From Chrysochromulina tobinii (Eukaryota; Haptophyta; Prymnesiales; Chrysochromulinaceae), in NCBI GenBank assembly GCA_001275005.1, contig JWZX01002021.1, positions 1-49,042 of the forward strand: DNA of 49,042 nucleotides, given 5' to 3'. How positions within the stretch are numbered: position 1 is the first letter of the stretch; the number at the start of each line of letters is the position of its first letter. A model generated the notes under the pieces. The model was not told the DNA's origin. It ran no database searches and saw nothing but the letters and a program-made list of their open reading frames with translations. The position numbers and the translations under genes were made by a program. Shown here piece by piece: positions 19,903 through 31,900 of this stretch.

Positions 19903-21564
19903 TCAACTCTTGGGTCGTTTCACAGCTCGCCAGCGAGAACTTGCTCCCGGCTGCCAACCAGTGTACAGCCGATCCGGGTAAGCGGCGTTGGCAGCACGGG
20001 CGGCGGCCTTGGCAGCAGCCGGGAGTGCTGCCGTGGCAGCCCGGGCGACAGCTGGAGCGGGCACGACGAGTTGCCAGCCCTGCAGCATAGCAGACGTGGA
20101 AGCAGTGGGCACAGCAGCGGCGCTTTGGCCTATGTCGAGCGTCGTGTCGAGCGTGCGCTCAAACGCCTCGACGGACTTGAAGAGCTCGCGGAAGTTGCCC
20201 TTGCCGAAGCCGCCGCAGCCGCCGCGCTGGACCACGCGCCCGCCACCGCCGGGTGCCTCCTCGAGGCAGCCGACGCGCTGGATGATCTCTAGAAAGAGGG
20301 TGGGCCGGTCCCCCACCGGGCGTGTGAAGACCTGCAGCAGCACGCCTTGGTCGTCGCGGTCGACGAGAATGCCAAGCTCACGCGCGCGCTGCAAGTCGGC
20401 GGCGGGAAGAGCGTCGCCGATGCGCGCGGGGAGCTCTGCGTAGTAACCGTCCGACGGCGGGTCCATCAGCGTGAAGCCGCCGCGCGCGCTTGCCGCGCGG
20501 ATTGCGCTGACGGTCGCGAAGATGTCGTTTGTGGCAAGCGCCATATGCTGCACGCCCTCGCCGCCGTTTGCGATGAGGTACGTCTCGATCTGTGAGCGGC
20601 GGCGCGTGCCGTACGTAGGCTCGTTGATGGGGAGCAGCACCTTCTGATTGTTACTTGCCAGGACCATCGAGTTGAGCCCGGAGTCAATCGTGCCGACATC
20701 TTCCGTGGTGAACTCTGCGAACTCGTGGAAGCCGGTGATGCGCTTGAGGCGCTCGATAGTCGGGAGCATCTCCCACACATTGCCCACGATGTGGTCGAAA
20801 CGCGCGAGCCCAAACGTGGGCGGTTTGGGCGGCGACGTGCGCGTCGTCGAGGTCGGCACGTACCCTGGCAGGTACATCGTCGCCGTCCCGACAGCGCCGC
20901 ACTCGTCGTCCCCACGCAGGCTGAGCAGGCGAAGGACTACGTCGCCGTAGAGCCTCACCTCCGCGAGCAAGGCGGGTGCTGCCGCATCGCCAGCGGCCGC
21001 ATCGAGCGAGCTTGACGTGCCATCGTCATGTAACCGGCGCGGCGGCAGCACGCCCTCAGCGCCGCCGTCGAGGCACGCTGCGTAAGCGGCCGCCACGTCG
21101 GCAACGCGGATGCATACGGCGCGCACGGCCACGCCGCCGTGGCGCTGGAGGAAGGCGCGCGCGGTCGAAGCGTCAAACCCGACCGCGCTGGCCAGTCCTG
21201 GCAGTGATGCCGCCGCGGCTGCTGGCGCAGCATCGGGAAGCGGCGCCGTGAACGCAAAGCGGATGTCGCCCGAGCCGATGACGTGCGAGACAAAGTGGGG
21301 ATTGCCTGTGGCCGGACTGGAGGTGGCGAGCAAGTCCATGCCCAGACCGTGCGCGAATCGCCCGGCCGTGCTGCTCGCGTCCGCACAGTACAACTCGACG
21401 TGATGGAAGCAGAGCACCTCGAAGCGGTCGGAGAGAGGGTTGACGCGAATGCGAGGCGCGACAGCCGTGGTGGCTGAGCCGGCCGTAGCCGTAGCGCTGG
21501 AGACGGGAGCCACGCACCGTGGCTTCACGTGCAAACCCAGGGCCGTCAGCGCGATGATCAACAT
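19903..21564 (-). CDS. HPPD: 4-hydroxyphenylpyruvate dioxygenase with secretory-type leader
   Basis: 553 residues. HPPD converts 4-hydroxyphenylpyruvate to homogentisate for tyrosine breakdown and, in algae, for plastoquinone and tocopherol synthesis. The Fe(II) ligands are visible: His258 (FDHIVGNVW), His340 (GVQHMALATND) and Glu426 (LFLEIIQRVG). Their spacing of 82 and 86 residues equals that of Arabidopsis His226/His308/Glu394. The C-terminal gating region GFGKGNFRELFKSVE is intact. The N-terminus MLIIALTALGLHVK is a short hydrophobic leader, compatible with a signal peptide, followed by an Ala/Ser/Thr-rich stretch that could be a transit peptide, hence possibly plastid import. About 75 Ala-rich residues follow the usual end of the enzyme. 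The 5' end abuts the PAS gene divergently (106 bp). Confidence 0.95.
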   Translation of the reverse strand: MLIIALTALGLHVKPRCVAPVSSATATAGSATTAVAPRIRVNPLSDRFEVLCFHHVELYCADASSTAGRFAHGLGMDLLATSSPATGNPHFVSHVIGSGDIRFAFTAPLPDAAPAAAAASLPGLASAVGFDASTARAFLQRHGGVAVRAVCIRVADVAAAYAACLDGGAEGVLPPRRLHDDGTSSSLDAAAGDAAAPALLAEVRLYGDVVLRLLSLRGDDECGAVGTATMYLPGYVPTSTTRTSPPKPPTFGLARFDHIVGNVWEMLPTIERLKRITGFHEFAEFTTEDVGTIDSGLNSMVLASNNQKVLLPINEPTYGTRRRSQIETYLIANGGEGVQHMALATNDIFATVSAIRAASARGGFTLMDPPSDGYYAELPARIGDALPAADLQRARELGILVDRDDQGVLLQVFTRPVGDRPTLFLEIIQRVGCLEEAPGGGGRVVQRGGCGGFGKGNFRELFKSVEAFERTLDTTLDIGQSAAAVPTASTSAMLQGWQLVVPAPAVARAATAALPAAAKAAARAANAAYPDRLYTGWQPGASSRWRAVKRPKS

Positions 21565-21670
21565 GAGATCGACACAATCGGAACTTTCGCGGACAGGATT
21601 CCGCAGATTGGTACGTTGTCTCCGCGAAGGAGTCTTTACGGAGCACCTCGGAGATCTCCGATTCGATTAA
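21565..21670. promoter_or_regulatory. Very short bidirectional promoter between HPPD and the GAF/PAS gene
   Basis: Only 106 bp separate the two divergent start codons. A perfect 12-bp palindrome (cggagatctccg) occupies 21649-21660, ten bases before the PAS ATG at 21671. If the PAS protein starts at the second ATG (21788), the region is 223 bp. Confidence 0.5.
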
Positions 21671-24600
21671 ATGGACTTCTCAAGCGAACTCCATCACGAT
21701 TTTTGCCCCACAACCTCATCTCTGGGACCTCCTCGTCGAGTTCGTCGGCAGCCATCGAGTTGCAGACTGCGCGGCGACGCACGCGCAATGGCGCACGCGG
21801 AGGCGCTCGACCGGCTCGCCCGGCTCGTCGCGAGGGCCGTTAAGTGCGATCATGCCGTGATCATATCATTAGGAGGGGTTGGTGGGCGTGCAAGCGTAGT
21901 GGATGAAAGGGCGCATGGGATGCTCGCCCATGGTGATGAGGAGCTTCTCTCCCATCCCGCGTCGCTCTTCCGTCGAGTGCGGGAGGCTCGGGAGCCTCTG
22001 GCTGTGCTTGATGCGCGGGGCGATGACGTGGCCCGTGAGTGGTCGCCTGTCACTGAAGGTGCCGTGCGCTGCTTCATTGGCATGGCGCTGGTGGCACCAG
22101 TGCAGGATGTCGGCGCCGACGCAGGTGTCGTAGGAGTCGTGGGCGCCTACTGCTGCCGCCCACGCTCGGCCCCCTTCGAGGCGCTCGAGCTCGAGGCCTT
22201 TCGGCTCACGTGCGAGCTGATCGCCGAGAAGCTCACGCACCAGCAGGGAGGTGTGTCCACACCGGCCACACCGGCCACTCCGGCCACGCTGGCCACGCTG
22301 GCCGCGCCGGTCGCCAACCATGCCATGGGGGTCGAGGAGGCTGCCGCGCCGCTCGAGTCGTTCACCGACATCGTTACGAATAACATGCTCGAGATGATCT
22401 CGGTCCATGACTTTTCTCCGGAGGGCGCGTACATCTACGTGTCACCAACGTGCCGCACGCTGCTCGGGTACGCTCCCGAAGACATGGTTGGCAAGCCCGC
22501 GCACTACTTCTTCCACCCAGATGACCTGACGGATCTCAAGAGCATTCACGACGATGTCCTGGGAGCGAAAGAACATGATCCGGCAGCGTACCGTATCGGC
22601 GACCAGCTGCGGCTGCGGAAGGCGGATGGGTCGTACCTGTGGACGGTCACATCGACCAAATCGACGCCGCGCGGCTTTGTGTGCGTCACGCGCGACGACA
22701 CGTACTTCCACAAGCTGCAATGCGCGCTGCGCGATAATCTTCGGAAGTACGAGATGCTCATGGCCCTCTCGCCCGACATGGTGACGCTGCATGCCGCGAG
22801 CGACACCCTGATGCCGATCACGTACGCATCCAAGGCCAGCGAGTCGATCCTCGGCTGGAGCCCGAACGAGCTCGTTGGCCGCTCGCACTACGACTTGTGC
22901 CACTGGGCCGACGTCGCCGCCGTGCAGGAGCGCCACGACAAGATCCTAGAGGAGCATCGTGCTGGCATCGGAGGCTCGACTGTGACATCGTTCCATACGT
23001 GCCGGATGCGGCGCAAGGACGGCTCGTACGCCTTCGTAGAGGTCAGCTCGATGTGGTCCTTTTTGCCGCCCGGAACCGTCGTGAAAATCACACGCGACGT
23101 GACGGAGCTGAAGGCCCTCGAAGCGGAGCGCGCTCTCGCCCTGGAACGCCACGAGCTGCTTGCACGGCACACAGCGGACATCATCTCGCTCCACGCGCCC
23201 TCAGAGCACTTCGAGTTCCTGTACATGTCGCCGTCGGTGCGCATCATGCTTGGCTATCGGGAGGCCGAACTGCTCGGCACGTCCCTGTACGAGCTCGTGC
23301 ACGAGGACGACCTCATCGCGTGGCATTTGGTCATGCGCGGCATCAACGGCAGCAAGATCGGCTCGAATCTCGCGACTCGAGGTGACATCTCCGCGCGCGA
23401 AGAGTCGCCGACGGTGGACGGCTTCTCAGCCGTCCAGCGCCAGCCTAGCGCCGGCGGCGCCCACGCGGCTGCCGGCAGCACGGGCGGGCCCGAGATGGAC
23501 GGCGAGCCAGCTGCGGCCGCGACAGCGCTCCGCATGGCGCGCGCAACGGCTCCGTTGCGGGAGGTCGCCATGCCCACGACGGCGCTCACGCCCGCGACGG
23601 CGCCGACCACGATGGATTACCGCTTGCGGCGCAAGGACGGCTCGTGGGTTTGGGTCGAGACCGTACTCAAGGCGGCGGGAAGCCGCGGCTACGTTTGCGT
23701 GACGCGCGAGATCACGCAGCGCAAGGAGGCCGATATGAACACGAAGCAAGTCATGCATGACCTCTGCACGTCGCATGAGGCGCGTCTGTCCACGTTACTC
23801 TCTGTCGCCTTCGAGTGCATCCTACTGGTGACCTCCGAGGCCACCACGCTGCATCTCTCCACCACAGCCCAGCAGATCATTGGCCTCGAGCGGCTCCTTC
23901 CGCCGCACAAAGCTGCAGCACCCATCGCCAACGCCATCCCCCCTGCTGACATTGACCATCTGCACAACGCCCTCGCCGCCGCCCGGGCCCTGTACACGAC
24001 ATCAGAGGTGCCGCTTACGTCGTGTACAGGGACACCAAGTGGCCCTATTCCCGCCCTCATGGACGACCCTGTCTCGTCCATGGGTGGGGAGGGCGCAGGC
24101 ACGAGTGTCATGTGCGCGCGCGTCTCTTGGCGTCTGCCTCGGCCGGCGGTGTCGGGGGGGTCGGATGAGGAGTCGAGCGCGACGTCGCCCGCGGCGACGT
24201 CACCCGCCGCGGCGCGCAAGGCATCGCCAGCGGGCCCATCGGACTATTTGCGCGCCACTTTGTCGCATCGCGAGACGCCCGTCGAGGGACGTTTCTCGTC
24301 CTCTGACGAAGCTGAGCATGCGGGCTCCTATTGGCTCTTCGAAGGGGTGGCCGAAGTGGTCATGGACGAGGCGGGGCAGTCGGTGCTCGGGCTGCTCCTC
24401 GTTGCCCACCGCCTCGAGCTGTGCACCGAGCCGCCCATAACGGCGCCTGTCGCCGGTGTGCTCTCGGCTCGGCTCGTGCCAACCTATCGCCAACCCCTGC
24501 CGCCGTCGCAACTGCTGCCCATGGACGTTGGCGCGGGGCTCTCAGCGGCGCCCTCGCCCCCCAACGCGCCCCCGTCGGCCGCGACCCCCACTAGGACAGC

Positions 24601-26414
24601 TCCGCGCCGCTCCACGACGACGATGCCCTCGACGCAGCGCCTTCGTTTGCTTGATGCCGCCACCGCAGCGCAGCGTCGGCCGCTGCACCCGGGCACGCCC
24701 TCGGGCATTCGCGAGGCCTCGGGCACCGGTCACCCGACCCGAGTGCCCAACGCAGCGCTTGGCGCCTTCGTTGCATCGGCCGCAGCCTTCTCCATGTCGC
24801 CCTCGGGCACTCGGCTTTCTTCGGCAGAGGAACAGGAGGTGGAGGAAGAGGAGGAGGAGGAGGAGGAGGTGCTTCGCGGTGGCGCTGCAGGCACAACAAC
24901 GCCCCTCGAGGGGGAGGAGAGGGAGGAGGGGGAGGAGGGGGAACAGGAGGAGCAGCCGCAGCAGCCGCAGCAGCCGCAGCAGCCGCAGCAGCCGCCGCAG
25001 CCGCCGCAGCCGCCGCAGCCGCCGCAGCCGCCGCAGCCGCCGCAGCCGCAGCCCACAGCCGCAGCCGCAGCCGCAGCCGCAGCCGCAGGATGAGGAGGAG
25101 GCGCGTGCGGAGGCCGTCGTCGGCGTCGAAAGAACCTTCGCGGGCAGCAAAGCGCGATATTGGTTTGACTACGAGGAGGCAAACGAGACGGAGCCCCAGG
25201 TCGCCACTGACGTAGCTACGTCTTTCGCCTCCTTTTCGGATAGCCTCTCGGCGGCCCCGTCGCTCTCCTCGATGGCGTTCGCCCCGCTGGCCGGAAGCAG
25301 CTGCGACTTTGACTCCGTGGCCGACAACAGGACAGTGTCGTCGAATGCGCCCAACTCGGCGGCGAGCGCGCCGAGTTGGTCGAATGCGCCCAACTCGGCG
25401 GAGGACGGCTCGAGGCCAAACTCGGACTTGAGCATGATCTCGGCCACCACATACCCCTCGACGCGCTCGACGCCGCCGCCCGACGCAGGGTTGAGCGCGA
25501 TGCCCCAGTTGGGCATGGCGGAGGCCGAGGGGGCGAGACCGGGAGCGATAGGAGCGACGATGGCAGCGCTGCCAGCGCCCGCGTCACAGGACCAGTTCCT
25601 CGTCAAGGTGATTGGGCAGCGCAAGGCTCCTGTAGCAGAGGGACAACGCGCCGAGGCACAGCCATTTATGCGCCCCGTCGCGACCATGCGTGCCGCGCCA
25701 CCGCCGTTTGTGAGATCGTTGGCCTCGACAGAGGAGTTTTTCACGAGCGCCTCGGACTCAACCGTGCCGACCAGGCTCAGGTCGATCCCAACGCCGCCGG
25801 CCCTCCCAGAGCACTCGTCCATCTACTTTGACGGCAGCGCCACTAAGCTCAGCGGCGTCGGCCAGGAGCCGGGCACCTGTGCCCTCGGCGGCGCATACGG
25901 AGCAGGGGCGGCGCGCACACCCCCGCCCTTTGCGGTCGCACAGTCGCATGCCAGCAGTGCGCCGCATCGAACGATGAACGTTCACTCTCCGAGTCAATCT
26001 GCGACCGTGATGGCGGTCCTTGACTACTGTTCCTCCGGCGCGCGTGACATGAGCAGCACAGGGAGCAGTCGGCCTCATCGTGGCAACGCGCCCGGGCTCA
26101 TGCCACAGCTCACGTTGGGTGGCTCCGCCGGCGGTGCCGGCTTCTGCAGTGTGAATAGAGAGGACTCCTATGGTGGTGACGTGTCACCATCCGATGCCGA
26201 TGATGACGTGGCTCGGGGCTCGCTCGCGTCGATGCAGTCGTCCGGGGGGCATAGTGAGGTCAGTCGATCGGCGCGGCGGCGGCGGCAGCGCGCGCGCAAG
26301 GCAGAGGCGCGCGCACTGGAGGATCTCGAGGCTCAGATCGAGATGGATCGTCAACTGATGGGCCCCGGGTATAGTGGCGGGGGCGGCGGCAGCGGCGGCG
26401 GAGGAGGTGGCAGC

Positions 26415-26459
<45 letters not shown>

Positions 26460-27977
26460 ATATACGCGGGTCTCGAGTATGACCTCACCATAGCAGCGGC
26501 GGCGGCGCTGGGCTACGCAGAGAACAAGTGGCTCGCCCAGCCTGCACTCAACACCGGGCTGGGCTACTCTCCCAGTGGCGGCGCCGATTCGTCAGATCCT
26601 TACGTCGACCCATATGGGACGTCCGCTTGCAGCGGCTCACTGCCGTCGGCAGTTGGCAGTGTGGGTAATGAGGGTAATGAGGGCATCGCGGCCGAGTACC
26701 TTCTGCAATCGGTGCGCCACGGGCGCCTCGAGCTGCTGCGCAAGCTGCTGCGCCGTGGTGTGCCGCCTTTGGGCGCCGTCTCGGCGGACGGCCTATCATC
26801 CGTTGGGCTGGCGGTCGTGTGTGGCCAGCAAGGAGCGCTCTCGATGCTTCTCGACCACGGCGTCGACCCCGCCGTGGTCGACCGTGAAGGACGGACGCTC
26901 CTCCATCTGTCAGCAAAGCGCATCGCTGCACTCTCGAGCACGCCTCGCGACGTCGACCAGAGCAATTCGTTGCTCATCTGCACGCAGCTCGTGCTTGAGC
27001 GCTTGCGGTTGAAGTACGCGGCCCCGGCGCTCCGTGAAATCTTGGACACGGTCGATGCGGAGGGCCAGGCGGCGTTGCACGTGGCCGCGGCGGTCCCGGA
27101 CCAACTCATGTCACAACGGCTAGTCCGGCTGCTACTCTACTACTCCGCCACCCCCACCAAGCTCTCCGGCACTGGCCTAACGGCAGAAATGATAGCTCGC
27201 CACGCGTACAATGTAGAGAGCATGAACCTGCTTCGCAATGCAGCGGGCGCAAGCAGCCAGCTTTCTTCAGAGCAGCTGATGCCGACGCCCTCGGCGTTTG
27301 ACAGCACAAGAGTATGGGCGCAGCAGCACAACGCAGGCGCCGACGCCGCCGACGCCGCCGACGCCTCGCCCCAGACGCTTTCGACGCTCAAGCTCGAACA
27401 ACGCCACCAGATTCTTTCGACGCTCGAACAACGCCAGCAGCAGCAGCAGCTGCAGCATCTACAGCACTTGCAGCAGCAGCAGCAGAAGCAGCACGGACGC
27501 CAGCTGCAAGAGCATCAGCTGCAGCAGCTACAGCAACTACAGCAGCTACAGCAGCTACAGCAACTACAGCAGCTGCAGCAGCGCCAGCAGCTCCAGGAGC
27601 TCCAGCAGCGCCAGCAAGAGCAGTTGAATTGGCAGCAGCAGCAGCACCAGCCGCCGCCGCACCAGCCGCCGCCGCCGCCGCCGCAGCCGCTGCCGCTGCC
27701 GCTGCAGCCGCACCAGCATTCAGCGCCGCCCTCGCCGCCCTTGCCGCCGCAACAGCTGCAGTGGCAGCAAGAGCAGCTACAGTGGCAGCTGCAGCAGCAG
27801 CAGCACCACCACCACCACCACCAGCATTCGGCGCCGCCCTCGCCGCCGCCACAGTGGCCGGGGGCGCGCACCCAAAACCCGATCGTGCCCCCAAGGGTTC
27901 CGGGCGGACTGCCTGCGCTACCTCCACAACACAGCAATCAGCAGCAGCCACAGTACGCGCAGCCTCGGGGTCATTAG
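21671..27977 (+). CDS. GAF-PAS(3-4)-ankyrin protein, broken by a frame change near 24.8-25.1 kb
   Basis: The first frame runs 21671-25093: a GAF-like domain (about residues 35-195, CDHAVIISLGGVGG...), PAS1 (~230-345, YVSPTCRTLLGYAPEDMVGK), PAS2 (~357-480, SESILGWSPNELVGR), PAS3 (~490-690, with a ~90-residue insert before YRLRRKDGSWVWVE) and a degenerate fourth PAS. No kinase domain follows. The frame then stops at 25091-25093 in a CCGCAG repeat. The frame open to 27977 continues with DEEEARAEAVVGVERTF, a basic/coiled stretch (SARRRRQRARKAEARALEDLEAQ), a Gly tract, ankyrin-like repeats (~26690-27240: LLQSVRHGRLELLRKLLRRG, GRTLLHLSAKR, GQAALHVAAA) and a poly-Gln/His tail. One gene with an unmodelled intron or an indel is the simplest view; two adjacent genes remain possible. 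Likely a soluble sensor/scaffold. Confidence 0.65.
24839..25093 (+). other. Frame-change zone in the GAF/PAS/ANK gene
   Basis: Upstream coding uses one frame and downstream coding another. Option A is a 52-bp intron 24839-24890 (GTGGAG...GCTGCAG), whose removal gives exactly the needed shift and turns the Pro/Gln tract into an Arg/Ser tract. Option B is an indel, real or sequencing, in the CCGCAG microsatellite at ~24955-25090. The candidate intron lacks the repeat signature of the three well-supported introns here, so neither is settled. Confidence 0.6.
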
Positions 27978-28396
27978 ACTGCAGGAGGCCGGACGCAGGG
28001 GGCTTCTGCGCGACTGGGTAGGTTTGGCGGCGACGATCCACGCACTTCCGAATCCTTTGCGGACAGGCGTGAATTGGATTGAAAGGGCGGGTGGGCATCG
28101 GGCGCAAGGGGGAAAGGAGGCGCACGGGCGCGTATTCCGTCGGAACGGACATGTAGATCTCGATTTCGTCGAGAAGATGACGTCCAGCTCGTGCTCGCCG
28201 TCTTGAGTGCGGACGCCATCAGGTTCAACCCCATCTCTGCAATTCTTGATGAGAGAGATGTGAGCAGTTCGATGACATGAGCAGGCGTTACGTGAGCAGG
28301 CGTGACGTGAGCAGGCGTGGTTTGCTCCTCCGCATGCTCCTCCAACGTGTCAGCCAGCCGTACGAAGAGCAGACGTGCGGACGAAATCGGTAACAA
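27974..28396 (-). CDS. Possible small hypothetical protein (140 residues)
   Basis: An isolated ORF between convergent genes. It overlaps the end of the PAS/ANK gene by four bases on the opposite strand. The first ~75 residues look helical and amphipathic (ARLLFVRLADTLEEHAEEQ, ELLTSLSSRIAEMGLNLMA), with a tandem TPAHV repeat from a 15-bp DNA repeat. The C-terminal half is Pro/Arg-rich. No family recognised. It may be chance or a 3' exon. Confidence 0.25.
   Translation of the reverse strand: MLPISSARLLFVRLADTLEEHAEEQTTPAHVTPAHVTPAHVIELLTSLSSRIAEMGLNLMASALKTASTSWTSSSRRNRDLHVRSDGIRARAPPFPLAPDAHPPFQSNSRLSAKDSEVRGSSPPNLPSRAEAPCVRPPAV
28275..28320. repeat. 15-bp tandem repeat, three copies
   Basis: About three copies of gtgagcaggcgtgac with one or two changes lie in the convergent intergenic region 27978-28658. 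Apart from this repeat and the doubtful small ORF at 27974-28396, I see nothing else in that 681-bp stretch. Its right half (~28400-28560) is AT-rich. Confidence 0.75.
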
Positions 28397-28658
28397 ACGT
28401 AGAACATGCGTCGGCTGTTCGGCATTTACATTCGTATACGATAAAGTGACCGAGTCAACGGTAACGCATTATCGGTCGAACAGTATCAGGTGTGGAACCG
28501 GAGTGTGATAAACTACTATGTAAGTAGAAATGATAACAGATCAAAAAGTTAACGGAAATAACGTAATGTAGAAAAAGTCGGGCGGGCGGGGCGGGGGCTC
28601 AACGGCTCGCATAAGGCGACGCGAGCATTTGGTGTCTCGTCCAGTCCTATCTTCTAAC

Positions 28659-28947
28659 TCATTCTCTAATAGCAACAGGCACGGTGCGCTCGAGCGCCAA
28701 GATGGGCAGCATGCCGCCTCCGTCGCGCAGCCGAAGGTCGGCATGTGGCACGCGCTGATGGAGTCCGACGCCGGGCACTTTGACGTCGTAGGTGCCGTCC
28801 GCATGCACTGCCATGACACGGCAGCCAGCATAGCCGCTGCCGACGAGCTCAACTGGCGTGCCCACAACTGTCTTGAGCCTGAACGGGCTGCTCATGCCTT
28901 TCCTCCTGCTGCTGCTCCTGCTGCTCCTGCTGCTCCTGCTCCTGTTG

Positions 28948-28979
<32 letters not shown>

Positions 28980-31900
28980 CGATGATAATGATGATGATGA
29001 TGATGTTGGCGGCCCGCGACGTGATGGGCTGCGCCGATGCTGCTCGGGGCTGCGCGTGCCCCACTCACCCTCCACCGCAGCCGAGGCGCGCAGGAGACCA
29101 CTATGCCGATGCTGCCAGCGGTCGAGTTTATCAAGACGGTCCTCTGCCCTGATCGACTGGGCATCGAGCCGCTCCAGCTCCTCCTTAGCTTCATCGCCCT
29201 CCGAGGCGAGGGCCTGACGGTGCATCTGCAACTTTCGCCACTGCTCCTTCCGGCGCGTGAAGTCGTCGGCGAAGAAGCGTTGTTCCAAGCGGTCGAGCGT
29301 GGCGAGGTGGCGCTCCGCGAGACTGCGCATCAGCTCGCGCGCACGGCGCAGCTCGTCGTTTGCCTCGTGCGCTGTCGCCTCGCGCGCTCGGCGTGCCGCA
29401 CGCGCCTGCACCGCCGCTATTGTCGCATCAAGTAAGCTCTCCACGATACTCGCTGCCACCCCACGGTGGGTCGCCGCGAGCCGCGCCTCGGCCTTTTCCC
29501 GTGCCGCCGCGGCCGCCTTCTCGGCCGCCTCCTCGGCCGCCGCATGCACTTCCTCGCTCTCCACCCCTACCTCACCCCGGCGACGACGGCGCTGAAAGGC
29601 AGCACGCTCCTCAGTGGCAGCCTCGGCCGCCTCCCGCTCGATGGCCGCCCTCTCCGCCGCACGCGCCGCCCGTCGCGCCGCCACAGCCAGTGCCTCGAGC
29701 CGTTTCTGCTCGTCCAGCTGATCCACCGTGCCGAATACTAGAGAGCCCAGCTGATCTAGGCCCCCATGCAGCACGCTCACGTCGTTGCGCAGGTCGCCCA
29801 CCGCCTCCCAATCATGAGGCGGGTCGTAATCGAGCCCGAGCGCACCGCGCGGTGTGACCTCGGCCTCGTCCTCAGACTCCGGGGGAGTGTCGGGCCACGG
29901 GTTCTTGACCTCAAACTCCTTGAGAATGCGATCGACGCCCTTCTCGAACACCATCCATAGGTCGGCGAGCGTGCCGAATGAGGAGAAGGCGGGATCGTTT
30001 GCCTCTTGCTCGAGCATGTCCAAGCGCACCTTGACCTGCGCCTCAGCCAGGATCGAGAGGAAGAGCGTGAGCAGTATGAAGACGGCGACGAAGAGGTAGC
30101 ACAGCATCAAGATCACGGAGAAGTAGCCCGACGATCTCTGCATCGCTTCGACGAAGTCAAAGTCGATGAAGAACGCACTCATGACCGAGATCATCGCGGG
30201 CACCTGGTCGTAAAAGTCGTTGACGACGGGGCCCAGAATGACCCAAAGCAGCGACGAGAAGGAGAAGATGGTGATGCCGACCGTCAATGCGAAGAAGAGC
30301 ATATCGACCATCGCATGGCGTAGCGTGTCCGTGGCGATGCTCATCTTCGGAATCAGTGCCGACGAGTACTTGGCTACCTTGAGCAACTGCACGCACAGGT
30401 TGAACGAGAAGAGCTCCTTCAGCCATCTGTACTCGCCCATCAGCTGCCAGTCATCGAAGTAGCCGAGCTCGCGGCAGAGGTACGAGCCCTCGCAATCGCG
30501 CGCCTTGAGCAGCCGCTCGACGATGAGCACCTGCCAGTACGTGAGCCCAAAAATGAGAAAGTTGAGCCAGTCGGCAAAGTTCCACATGTCGGTGAAGTAG
30601 TTGAGCAGGTTGGCGAACCCCTTTTGGCCCATGCGAGCCATGCGCACGAGCTCGAGCAGAACAAACATGACGACGGTGAAGAGGGAGACGCGCGAGTAGA
30701 AGCTCAGGTCCTCGAGCTTCTGCGGATGCGTCGCCATCGTCTCGATGTGATAAGAAGGGAGTACCGTCCCAAGCGACGTGAGCTCGAGGACGAGGGTGAG
30801 ACGGTAACGCACGCCCACGTGGTTCGAATTGAACTGCAGCGTGATCGTGAGCACGCGCGAGAGCGCATCGAGGTAGTGGCCGCGGCGAAGATCGCCCCAG
30901 AGCTCCTCCACGGCCGCGCGCACCACGCCCGTCAACTCGCCATCATTCGTGCGCAGATTGCTCGTAGGGTCGCACAACTGTCGCACCTGCGCGCCGTTGT
31001 GCGAGAGGCGCACGCAGTAGTAGCGCACGTGCCGATCGTTGGTCGCGTTCACCGCACTCGTGCGGAAGTCCTCAACCTCTTCGAAGGAGCCCACCTGGTT
31101 GGGCAGCAGCACGTCCGAGAAGAAGGGGATCACAAGCGCCACGTAGCCAGCGCTCTCGTATGGTTCCCTCGTGAGCGCCACCAGATTCGCGGAGCTCAGA
31201 CCTCGCGGGTCCGCCCCAAGCTCCGTGGCAGAGTACCAGTAAAACGGGTGCACCATCGGCTCGCCCGGGTGCGAAAAGTTGACCCCGTACGGCACCGCAG
31301 AGCCCGTACCGAAGCCGAGCTCCGGGTAGCAGAAGCCGTCCGGGAGCGCCGAGTCGAGCAGGTGAGGATGAGGCTCGTTGGTGCGCGACGCGCCGTACGG
31401 ACGCGGCGGCCGGGACGGCATGGGCGGGGCGGGCGGCCTTGGCGGGGGGGATGGCTGCGCGGGCGCCATCGGCGGCTGCGGCGGCAGCAAGGGCGGCGGC
31501 CGATTGCCCACTTCATAGTGCGCGAGCAGTACCTTGCCATCGAGCCCGAGGGTAGCGTTCGCGCTGCACGTGGTGGCTGAGCGCTCATGGGGTCGGAATG
31601 GTCCGCTCTGCGCCCGATTCCAATTGACCGGCTGGAAGTGGTACCAATCGCTGCTGGGGGCGAAGCGGCACGCGGAGCGACGCGTGCCGTTTGAAAATTC
31701 GGGCAGGCCGCTGGGCTTCCGCCAGCAGCATCCGTCTCGCCTCTGCGCCTCGCACGCCGCGGTGCATTCTTCGACCGTGATGTTGTCGTCACCGAGGAGG
31801 ATCCCTATGAGCGCTTCGTCGCCGCCTCGATCGCAGGCGGCGCCCGGCACAAAGGGCCCACAGGTGATGTCGTAGCACACCTCCGGCGGGCAAGGCGGCT

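Noticed and set aside
24456-24838. Start of the ankyrin-containing ORF at 24456
   Set aside because: Before the frame-change zone this frame gives Arg/Pro-rich nonsense under a real PAS-protein frame, so the ATG at 24456 is not a credible start.
27314-28021. 235-codon ORF overlapping the poly-Gln tail
   Set aside because: Poly-Ala reading of the same CAG repeat; the Gln frame continues from ankyrin repeats and is preferred.
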